DNA of 64,000 bases from Aurelia coerulea (lineage: Eukaryota; Cnidaria; Scyphozoa; Semaeostomeae; Ulmaridae): NCBI GenBank assembly GCA_039566865.1, contig CM076953.1, positions 4,340,001 to 4,404,000 on the forward strand, in the 5' to 3' direction. The notes under the pieces were generated by a model. That model had not been told where the DNA came from. It saw nothing but the letters and a program-made list of their open reading frames with translations, and did no database searches. Positions 33,601 to 45,600 of this stretch are shown one piece after another. Numbering within the stretch: position 1 is the stretch's first letter; every line of letters starts with the position of its first letter. The position numbers were made by a program, and so were the translations under genes.

Positions 33601-36600
33601 AAACGGATTCTAGTATTCATCAGTAATTTATCGTATTTGTAGCTTTTTGTAGTTGTTTATTTAGTTGCTATTTTTTGCATGTCTTTATGTTAATGTCCAC
33701 GGGGTAGTCATTGTCTTTTGCTCCTTGTGGTCCCGTCCCGTATAGTCTGTAAAGTAATTAGAAAGTATGGTAGGATGTAGATGTAACACGTATTGTAACA
33801 TTTTAAATGATTATAAAAAAAAAAAAAAAAAAAAACATTTGGCCCAGAATTCTAAGCGAGATAAGAGAAATAAATTGCTGCTCTTCGAGTCTGAAACGCA
33901 TTGCTTTGTTTAATGAAATTTGATGGCGTTTTCAAATCAAATTGTTTTTATTAAATTCCAGATGCGAAACGTTTGATTGCAAACAGAAGGCCTAGAGGCA
34001 TGGTTTAAAACCATTCACATTTGGAAGATAATCTGAATACAAAACATTAACATTATTGAAACAAGGGAATACTAAAAAAGGGATTTAATGTTCTCTTTCG
34101 AAAGTAACGAGAATTGCTATTTTCATCTCCTTGCAGTGAAAGTCCCTCCAAAGGTGATAGTGGTGGGTGCAGGAATATCTGGTTTAATTGCAGCCAGGCA
34201 GCTTCAATCATTTGGCTGTGATGTAGTTGTCTTAGAAGCAAGGGTAAGAAGAGAAGTTTAAACAATCCTAGTGCTCATAATTTTTGCTGTACGTTTTATG
34301 CGAGATTCAAATATTACAAGAGTTTTGACCGTGAATCACCCCGTAGCTTCAAATCCTTTAAAAACTTCGATTCGTTATCTTTTGTTCTTACTTTAAATCT
34401 GATTGGATGCGAGGCAGGTATCAATAATGCTTATCAGAAAATATACCCAACCTTCTGAAAACGTTTCTAAAATCTTGCAGGATAACGATACTGTAATTAA
34501 AAATTATATTTATGTTGGTTTATTTTTCTCGCACAGGAACGAGTTGGTGGTCGAGTAGCAACTGTGAGGCAGGGCCAGTATATTGCAGATTTGGGAGCTA
34601 TGGTTTTGACTGGTTTAGGTAAACCAACCAGCTAATTTTCATCTTATAGCATCTTCTAACATCTTCAAAAATTAGTGCTGGTTTTGTGATTATGACAAAT
34701 TTATTTTGATCTCTGCTCATCGTTCTCTAAAAGAACTTCAACTTGGAGAAGGGCAGCCAGTTTTATCAACTAAAGAATAAGTTCTACAGATACCGAACTG
34801 ATTTATTAAATTTTTAGTAAGTACAATTTTTAAGGCTGCTTATCATTATTCACTTCCATAACTCGACACATTTTGCTTTAAAGTATAAATGCGAATTTCT
34901 TTGAAGATTGGCTGGAAGTCCTGGACTGTAATTATGCGCACTGAAAGGTTTTTATGTTAGACACTGTCAGCAGAATAAAACAGAGAGATGCTGAAATCGT
35001 TGTATTTGCCTTGTTTTAAAAGTTTCTATTTGATTGCAGGTGGCAACCCGCTCACAATTATCAGCAATCAAGTTAACATTGAGCTGCACAAAATTCGACA
35101 AAGATGCCCACTATTTGAATCGAACGGTCTAATTGTGAGTATGATATATATATATGATATATATTTTTTATATTCAATTAAAAATTTACAATACATGTTA
35201 CAGACTACTTTACCTGCAAACTTCTTTACAATACATGCCACGAGGAGCAAAAGTCTGTCTACCCCATGGCATTGTTAAAAAAAATGCTAAACTGCATACA
35301 ATTTTACATAAATGCTACAAACAATAAAAAATGATGACTATGGCCTGTCTAACATTAGGTGTCTGGTTGGGGCTGTAATAGTATGATATCGTATGATATG
35401 GTTTTTACTTTGGCTTATCATCCTGTCTGTGTTCTCTTTACGAAATTTACGAAGGAAAATGTTTTAAAAAGCACAGCAAGCTATCTTAGGCAGAAGAGGG
35501 TATTTGTTTGCTTTCTGTTGAGGCTTGATTTGTTTATGGTTACGGCGCTGTAACAAGGACATAAAATATTTGCTATAGCCTTAACAATGACATAAAAGAT
35601 GTCTGTCGATTTCGTTGCAAAGAAAAAATCAGATGACTCTTATCTTAATAACGCAGAATCCTACTGTTTTGAAGCTGTTCCTAGAATAGGCATATCTAGG
35701 ATCTCTCCGGAGTAAAGTTTGTTTTTGGCACAAATGCAGACTCCCGTTGATGATCCAAATTTGCATGAGCATATTGCGACGTTCTGACGCTCTTGAGTCG
35801 GGTCCAGTGGCTCTTAATTTTATTTGCTAACTCTTTTATCTCTGAATTTAGGTTCCAAAAGACAAAGATGAACTGGTAGAAAGGGAATTCAACAAATTGT
35901 TAGAAGCAACAACCTATGTTTCTCATGTGCTTGACTTCAATTATCTAAATGGAAAGCCATTATCTCTCGGACATGCTCTTGAACTTGTCATTAAGTGAGT
36001 ATGACTTGCCTAAAGACAGCCCCATCTATCACTTCAGAAATTACTAAAGATCACGTCAGTATAAGATTTGGTACCGGGTGCATCAAAATATATTTGATAT
36101 ACCGAGTGAGCCAGAAAAAAGTTCCCACTTTCGACAGGCCACGATAAATCATACACTGGACCAATTTGAAATTTTTTTGATTTAAGCCTTTTTCAATATC
36201 CAATATTATTCTTGGTTGTTTTTTGTGGATTTTTCAGATGCCTACTTATTGTTGTATTTACGATTTCTTGAATTTTTTTTGCCAGCGGACAGCCCAAAGA
36301 GATCGAAAAACAGTGATCAAATTTTCCAAAGACTGAACTTGGCAGAATGAAGGACTTCTCTAACATTGTAAAGAATGATGTAACTCAATTACCTGATGAT
36401 CATTTATGTGATTTATTACTTTTTGGTAGCAAAACCTACAACACAATAGCCAACAAAATGATTCTTCAATGTACTGTCAGGTACATCAAAAACACAAATC
36501 GATTTAGATAAGGAATCTAAAACTGTATATTTTTACCTTTAGATAGGGGATGTGCTCCAGCGGTCTGGAAATTCGCCTAATGTTTGTCTTTGTGGCATAG

Positions 36601-39600
36601 GGCATTGGGCGGATTCTCGGATTGTTGTACTATTCCCCTGTCTATTTGCCCTGATTACATTGTCCGTTGACTTCATTCATTTTCTGTTTGTATAGTTTAA
36701 ATTTCCTTTGCTTGAAAATACAAATATTGTAAATAGGGTTGTGGTGTGAGAGGCAACACGATAACCTTGGTTTTTTGCCTCTCACCCCAACAGTTTCAAT
36801 TGAAATTTTAGTGTTTTGTTTAATTTATTTTAAATCTTATTTGTTATAGAAAAAAAAACTTCTCGAAATGACTAGGGAATTCGAAATGGATTATGTCGCA
36901 CGAGCGGTTGTTTAATGATTGCACAACATTAGTATCAAATCAAAACATTAGGATTAAATCAAAAATATTTCAAATTGGTCCAGTGAATGATTTATCGTGG
37001 CCTGTCGAAAGTGGGAACTTTTTTCTGGCTCACCCGGTACTGTAATGCAAAATATAGTTTTTCCTCATAACATATTGAATTGAAATTGTAGTTGTCTCGA
37101 ATTAGATGTCACGTGAAAATCTTCGCGAATGATAACAATCAAGGTGTTTCGTTGGAGTAATTTTGTGTTATCGCAAATCTTGTGTGACATCTGTTCGATG
37201 TTGGGATATGCTATACTTCAACTTTGGGGCACATTTGGTTACTACTGATTCTAAAAACCATCTAAATTGTGAAAGCAGTCGACCCGGCCCGCTTGAATGT
37301 GAAATCAGATTATCGATCAAAGAAGTTAAAAATTCAGTTGGATTTGGTCCAGTAATTTATGTTTAGTTACTCATCTCTGAGAGGATTTTTGAACAGTTTG
37401 CCTTTGGGTTTGCTGAAGGTTTTCTGATACTGCCAATTTTATTGTTTACAGAACCTACGTCCAAAATCTGCTAAGTCTACTGAAGTGGAATTTTAGAACA
37501 CCAAATACGCCTCTTAATCTGGTTTGGTATCAGTCTGCATGGATTTAATAGCGTTGTCGTTCGTTTTTATGCTGAATTTGAGCATTGTCATTCATATCTG
37601 GTTTGCAAATTATCCTTCACTGTTCTCTATTTGTAAAGGTTAATGGAGAAGCAAGTGAAGCTTGAGCAGTGCAAACAGGCAAAAAACATATTGGATTTAC
37701 AAGGAAATTTGAAAAACACCCAAAGTCAGGTAGGTTGCTTGGTCAATTGCACTTGGGGACTAAATTGGGTAAGAGAGTTGCTTCCATTCTTGGAGTTTCA
37801 TTGTTCTTGTGCCACTTCTTTGTGACATGCATGTGCAATTGTGCAAATCTCAGTTGCACAGTAGCCTCGTCTAAACTATGATGGTTGTTGACTTCCTTTT
37901 TAAATTCCCTCCTTGGATGATCTTGCCTTGCTTGGTGTTATTTGTTGTTGTTACAATGCATTTTTGAAATGCTGGCCTGTTTCTTGTCAGGTGCTAAAAC
38001 TGCAAGAATCAATCAAAACGACACACAAAGATTGGACAGCAGCTCAAGAAAAGAAACCACCTCGGTATGTTCACTTATTTTCACATGCTTTAGTGTGCGC
38101 GAATAAAAGATGGGCAACCTTTGATGTAACCAAAATCACTGTGATTTGTCAGAAATTCCCCTGTCATATCGCAACGGTACAGGTGTATATAGTTGTATAT
38201 ACTCCTCGATGAGAGTTGTTTTAATACTTTCTCCAAGCAGCACTTGCTGAAGGGCTGTCGAACTCCTGTATGACATTTATTACAAAAAAGATTCAAATGT
38301 ATTAGTGTCTTTGCCATATGTATCGAATATGCGTTTTGCTTTCCCCTGACTGCCCGTGATATAAAGAATATTTACAACTAAATGTCTCTTTCCCGTATAT
38401 CGCATACCCTCAAGTCTTCAGCTAAAATTTTTTGTCAAATTTCTCAAAAATTTGTTTCAAGCCTAGCAGCTTCTAAACTGAAGCTATGTAAGTATTTTCG
38501 TGTTTATGTTATCGTGGTTATTATGATATCTTGCAATGATAATTTTCTATTTTTCTGTTCATCGGAGCCAGAGGTGATGTTTTTGAATGGACAGTAGGTG
38601 TAAGTGATCAGCGTCCTCAACGCTCTATAAGGAAGCAGTATTTGTGCTCTATTTCTATTTTCGAGGGCACTGTTTGGAATTTTCGTTGTCTCAGCTAATG
38701 TTGATTTCATCGTATCAATTTCTTTTTATGCAGAGATGTTACAGACGAATTTAAAGTAAGAAGCAAGTACAGAGACCTATGTGCACATTTTAGGGTTAGT
38801 AAATTTACTTTTTTGGGTTAGTTTGTACTTTAGCAGACAAGCTTTTAACATTTCTGTGTGTGTGAATTGTGTACCGATTTTGGATAGAAAATGCATCAGT
38901 ACTAAGACTAAAGTATACCTATTAAACCAGCGGGGGCAAAATTTTTTAGAGAAACGAATTAATTCATTGCCGGTTCCTGCTGCAGCATTAGGCCATATTT
39001 AAGTCATGTTGACGTTCTGCAGTTAGTGCGAATTAGTCGAATTGCTGCCGAATCGTGCATTATCCAATCAGATGATAGGATTTATGTCACTATTGTTTAG
39101 AAAGCCAATCAGTAAATCAGTAGTTATTTCTAACAATTCAATTCAACCTCTGTTTTCCTTGTAAACTGTGTCCGCCAAAGTACATTTGTCCCCGTCTTTT
39201 AGATACAAAGTGCATTTTGATGTGCTAAAATGTTACTTTGTTATTTTCATATTTTGTATGTGCTCTTCTACTGCATGATTTAGTGGCCAAGAAGCTGCAA
39301 AGACCTTATTCCTAATGAAGAGTTCTCAGCGTCACTGCTTTTGCCTTCAAATCGTCTTGTGTTTATTCTGAGGACAAAGTCTCATTTTCTTCTACAGGAC
39401 TACGACGAAGCATCAGATAAAATGAAAGAACTTGAAACGAAGATTGAAGATCTCGAGGATAACCCACCAAGGTTAGCAAATTTAAATGTTCTTCCAATTT
39501 GTCAAATCACAATCCTTCGCAGCAAGTCGCTAATTTTTTCAAATCCTTAGCCCAGACCATTGTACTTGAACGATTTAATAGCTTTTCAAAACGCTGGTAG

Positions 39601-42600
39601 CTCTTGACATAGATAAAGGAGGTGCAAAGTAATTTTCCTTTCTGCTGGTTCGAAGATCGACCCCCTGGTACTTATTCGAAGACCGATCCCCGGGTGCTTA
39701 TACGAGGTAACTGGTTCGAAGCATGCTCTAAAATTTCAAGAGATGAAATTACAAGAAAAAGCTTTTCGGCAACATTACGATTTGTTTTATCAAGTGTTGT
39801 TGCTCAAAATATGATTTTTTCGAGCTACGATTTCCTTGTCTCTTTCCAATGGGACATCGCCTCTGAAAATAGTTTGGTCCTTGTCAAAAACGCACCAAAG
39901 ACATGTCAAAGATTAGTAAATTTAAATATTTTTAACTGTCGCAAGTTACTCGGTGCACTGGCGTTTTATCATTTTGCCAATGGGACTACATTACATTACA
40001 ATATTTTCTATTCAGCGATGTCTATCTGTCATTACGTGATCGACAAATACTCGACTGGCACTTTGCAAACCTCGAATTCGCCAACGCAACGCCTCTCAGC
40101 GCCCTCTCTTTGAAACACTGGGACCAAGATGACGATTTCGAGTTTACCGGAAGTCACATGACTGTAAGTAATGGTTATTCGTGCGTTCCTGGTGCTCTGG
40201 CTGAGGGATTGGATATACGATTGAATACAGCTGTTAAGAATGTCAAATACACTAGAGCAGGTGAGTAGAAGTTAGACGTACCCCAGTCTTGTTGGGGAGA
40301 CGAGATAAGGTTCGTGCGAAAAAATGTATGTGTCTCCCCGTGCAGTAGGTTAAAGCTCATGCGCAGTAGTGTTTTTCGTTGGAACTCTGCCGGGCGCATG
40401 AGCATTAACCTAGCGCTGGGGGAACACATAAGTTTCGTCGGAAAAACCGTTATCTCGTCTCCCCAACAAAGTCGCCTCAATACGTTTTTACTCCATTCCT
40501 TTTTACAGCATGATGCTACGGCGAAGGATATTAAATCCTCAGTTCTTTCAAAAATTTGGTTCGTTCGACTAGTTTAAGCGTTGTTGTTATTGCTGTAAAA
40601 TAGGAATAACCAGGACTCTTTAGCGAGTTTAAAATGAAACACCAGGAACCTTTTGGTGGATCTCTTCAAATAGATGAAATTTCACAGATCCAAGATTCCA
40701 TTGGAACATTGTGCAATTCGAAAGATTCGTAAGTTATTGATCGATTGCCGACGCAAAGATGGGGATGGAAAATCACAGCTATCTTTTAAACTTTCCTGAC
40801 AAGAATGAAGATTCTGTTTGTTAAATTTCTGACTCAAAAACCCGGGTACATGCACCATCACAGACACCGAGCTTTTAAAGAATTTTTGCCTTGAAAATGA
40901 AAGTTGGTTTTCAATTCAACTTTATTGTCAGACTAATTCACGGAGAAAACCACAAATGAAGTTTAGATAGATATTTAGAATGTGCCACTCGGTAAGTTTG
41001 GTACTACTGTCTCAAATTTATTAGATGTCACGTGAAAATACCCGCAAGTAACAGCAATTAAAGGGTCATTGTCACACAGAGTCTTTTTGCGGGCATGACG
41101 CATTTTCAATCAGTCTGAAAGTCAAATATGGCCTAAGTGAAAAATTTGGATCCACACTTCAGCTTGGGCAACATGAAGATCAAATGTTGGCCTACGTTAC
41201 TAGTATGGCCTAATCCCCAAAAATCAACAACCTTCGCAACATACCTCCAGTCCCTTGTTGACTAAAGCATATGCTTAGCACCAATTAAATGTTAAAAGCA
41301 CCATAATTGTATGCCGCTATGCCGGTACGAAATGGATACGGCATGAATCTGTGCCGTATTGATTTTTCTGTCAAAACGGAATCGCCATTTACACTATACC
41401 GGCACGAAATGAATGCTATAGGTTTTGACCATGCGCAGAGCGAGGATTTGTCAAGGCGCACGCTCTCAGTTGCCAGATTATCGCCTCGATGTGAATCCGA
41501 CATGAAATGATTCCGTATTCGCCGTTTACACTATGCCGGTTGAGCGACGAAGCCAGTTAGCATGCCGTATTCATTTTGTGCCGTATTCAAGTGAAAACTA
41601 TGCCGGCATAGTGTAAACGGGAGGCCAATACGGCACAGTTTCATGCCGTATTCATTTCGTACCGGCATATAATAGTGTAAACGGGGTCTTATGTTCATCT
41701 GGTCTCGTATTATCAGGACTGGAGGAATGTTGCGAAGGTTGTTGAATTTTGGGCATTCCATTTGATCTCCACGTTGCCTGTGATTTCAGCAGTAGAAATT
41801 ATGAAAAATGTTTGACTTCAGTTGGTTTTTCTATCCGCTCAGCTACTGCAATGTGGATCCATATTACTGCTGAGACCAAATTTGATTTTCAGACAGTCTG
41901 AAATTGGAGCATGCCTGCAAAGGACCCTGGATGGCAATGGCTCCTTAAAGGGGCTCCGTCTCCAAATTTCGGTCGAAACGGTGATTTTGACGTTTTATGA
42001 TGGGTAATAGCACACAGGCGTCTACTTGTTTTTTCGAAAATGAAAGCACCATTTTGAAGATAGATCTTTGTACTTCACAGAGGAAAAATCCAAACATTCA
42101 TATCTCTTACAATTGCTTGGATAAGAATGGATTTTTAACGAGCATTTTTTGGTGGCTTGGGTGAAGCCACAAAACAAACTGCAGAAAACAGTGGAGAACG
42201 ATGACCACGTGCGGTGTTTGCAGATTTGTTGACAGTTTGGCGACGGAGCCCCTTCATAGAGTTTGCACAAGTAATATTGCGCTGTCGCAAATCTCACGTG
42301 ATATCGAAGTTTAGACAGGAATTTTAATCGCCCTCAGCGATGCAAAATTTGACAGAATTTAGATGCACAAAAAATTTTTCAAAAGTGATAGCTGTTGTGG
42401 TCTCCTTTTTCATTTTCGAAAATTTTCAGTTTTCATACAGTTGTCGTTTTTTTATGCAGGGTGAACCTCCAGTATCTTCATAATTAACATTTTTTGTTCG
42501 TTTCTACTTCTAGGAGTTGAAGTATCAGCAGTAAATCATTCAAAAGCACCGATGGGTGTAACACACACATTTAAAGGCGATGCAGTCCTCATCACATTGC

Positions 42601-45600
42601 CACTTGGAGTGTTGAAACAACAAAGTCCTCCAGCTGTGAACTTCAACCCACCATTGCCAGATTGGAAATTGCAAGCAATTGAAAGAATGGGATTTGGAAA
42701 TTTAAACAAGGTAACCTCCCAATTGATTGTGGAAATTCATAGATTTTGACCGATGAATAAGGGGCAAACAAGCTGTTAAAAGATGGATTTTCGCTCACGT
42801 AAATATCCTGGCACATTCCTTCATCTGAAACAGGTCATACTAAAACTTTCATTTAACGGTAAATAATTGAATTGATGTAACCAACCTGCGTGCCATTTGA
42901 AAGAGCCAGGTTGTGCTTTCAGGTGGCATGCGTTATATCAATTGACATTTTAATATTTTCTGAAAGTTTCCATGAAGGTTGGGTTGCATTTATTAGACAC
43001 CCTGTTGAATTAGGACTCGCAATGTCAGTACCATAGGCAGCAAATCTTTAAAACGAACTATAAATGGCTTCTTCAACTTTTTTCGACAAAATTGCTTCAA
43101 AGGAGCTTCAGTTTTAGAATTTTGATAAATCAAAAGCAGTACAAATACCAGCAGCCTTTGCCGTCGTTTGTTTTTGTTTTTGTGAATTTCGTACAGTCAG
43201 TTATTCTGGAAGCTGTGCAGAGCAACAAGGGCAGATTTTGTAATACAATAGCAACATGTGCGTTTGATTGACACCTCAATTCAAGGCGATTAGCGGATGC
43301 AGACAAAGGAAATTCTCTGAACTAGTAATTTAAAACAAGCGAAGCCGCAAAAGTTTCCCCGAAACTATTAGGGCAAACTCTCGCCTTGTGCCAGCGAAAG
43401 ATGGTTTTTAAGAGAAGTTATGTGCTTATAGCGAAAGAAGAAGGGTAAATCTAAAGTTCTATCGCTTGGATTATGTTTTTTTTATTCAGGAGCCGAGCAG
43501 AAGGCATTGTAATTCTCGCGTCTTTAGGGCTTAAAATGAAACGATTACAAAACAGCTCCTAAATCAAATAAACATAATCTAAGCGACAGAGCTTTAGATT
43601 TACCCTTCTTCTTTCGCTATAAGCACATAACTTCTCTTAAAAACCATCTTTCGCTTGCACAAGGCGAGAGTTTGCCCTACTAGTTTCGGGGAAACTGTTG
43701 CGGCTTTGTTTGTTTTAAATTACTGGTTGAGAGAATTTCCTTTGTCTGCATCCGCTAATTGCTTTGAATTGAGGTGTCAATCAAACGCAACTGTTCTATT
43801 GTATTACAAAATCTGCCCTTGTTGTTCTTTTTGAAAGATGATTTTGAAAGTACACCACTGGTTGTACTAGAAGTTTTCATATCATACTTTTTCAAATGAT
43901 CGTTTCTTATTTTCGGATTTCATGAACTTTTACGTTGCTTTTTGTCATTTCAGGTCGTTTTATGCTTCGATCGAATATTCTGGAACCCAAACACAAACTT
44001 ATTCGGTCACGTGGCAAGTGCGACAGCCAATCGCGGTGAACTATTTCTATTCTGGAGTATATACAAGGCTCCGATCTTATTAGCCCTGGTTGCAGGAGAA
44101 GCTGCTAACAAATTAGAGACCTACTCAGATGAAGTGATTGGGGACCGAGCGATTGCTGTGCTGAAGGGAATATTTGGTGCCAACACTGTTCCAGCGGTAA
44201 GTATCATATAAACTAAATTCACATATGAAGCTTTTTTGTAGCGCTGCCCAGCAAGTCCCTGTATGTAAGAAATGGACATACATACAAGAAACGGCAGCCT
44301 GAACCTCCTTTTTTAGTCAAATGTCTGACAATGATTTTTCTTTTCTCTGAAAAGTAACATTTAAAGGGTTCGTTTCTCCAGCATGCCTTGCATATGGCAT
44401 CTCTTGGTTGGCCTTCGTTGTCGCCATTGGTTTAAAAATGAGCAAATTTAGCTCTTTGGGCTACCTGATTTTGAATCATACTGCAAAAAAGCACTGATGA
44501 TTGCCAGATCAATTTCTTTGTGCATGTAAAGCTTCTAGCTTGCTCATAAACGACAGAAAGATATGCGCACTATCATTAGAAACTCGATGATGATAAAAAA
44601 TCTGAAAATTTTGGCAAAATCTCAAAATATTTTTTTGCACATGTATTCCCTACCTTGCTGTATCAAAAGCAAACATTTTATCATATGTGAATTTTTTTGG
44701 ATCTTTGACAAAATGACTCAAAAATAAAATTTTATCAGAGTTTGGGAATCAATCTGTGGTGATTTTTCAAACACGAGTAATTTTTGCGATACCCAGTAGA
44801 AATTTAATTTCCAAGTTGTTGAATTGAAAAACGACAATATCATAGTCTTTCAGGTTAGCACAAAACACTAGGAATGTATTGAAGCCGAAGTTCTGAAAAG
44901 GCAAGATTGCATTGCAGTCATGGTTTCGTATTCTCTGAACAGCGACGATAAAAACACTAGGTGTGAATTCAATTTTGGTATCAAGTTCATGAAATGGTTA
45001 GCGATTGCAAACAAAGCGATCTCTGCGGTCAATTATTCAAATTGCAGATGTAAACAAACGAAACCTCGCGAGATATTCAGGTGGCTAACTCCCCTGTTCT
45101 GCATGCGAAATGTCAAATAATAGACCTAACCATTTACAGTGGGACGTTTTCTTTATATGATTTCAAATCAAGCATCAAGAGTTTCAGAACAGAAACAGCG
45201 AAATTGATCGTTCTGCCTGCTACTCAAGTTCTCCAACGGATACGCATCTTTTCAGCAGCAGATGTTTCAGTTCACTGCTCTATTTATAATATATACTTAT
45301 GGGTCCTCCCAAAAGTCCTTTCTGCATGATGCATGCTTTAGGAGTGACTTAACCACCTAGATCTCAAGCATTTGACTTTCTTGACCAATAGAAACGAGAT
45401 ACAGAAAACACCAAATTTAGTAATTTTTCTCTCATCATTAATCCATCTTTGATACAATATTTCTACCATCTACCTAGTTTCATAAAAAATGCTCACAAAG
45501 GGGTTAGCTTCGGAGCATTTTACAACATTGCATAGTACATAATTACAAAGTAAAATTTTGTATTGAGCGAGTGGTTCAAGATGAATTGTAGCGCACATAT

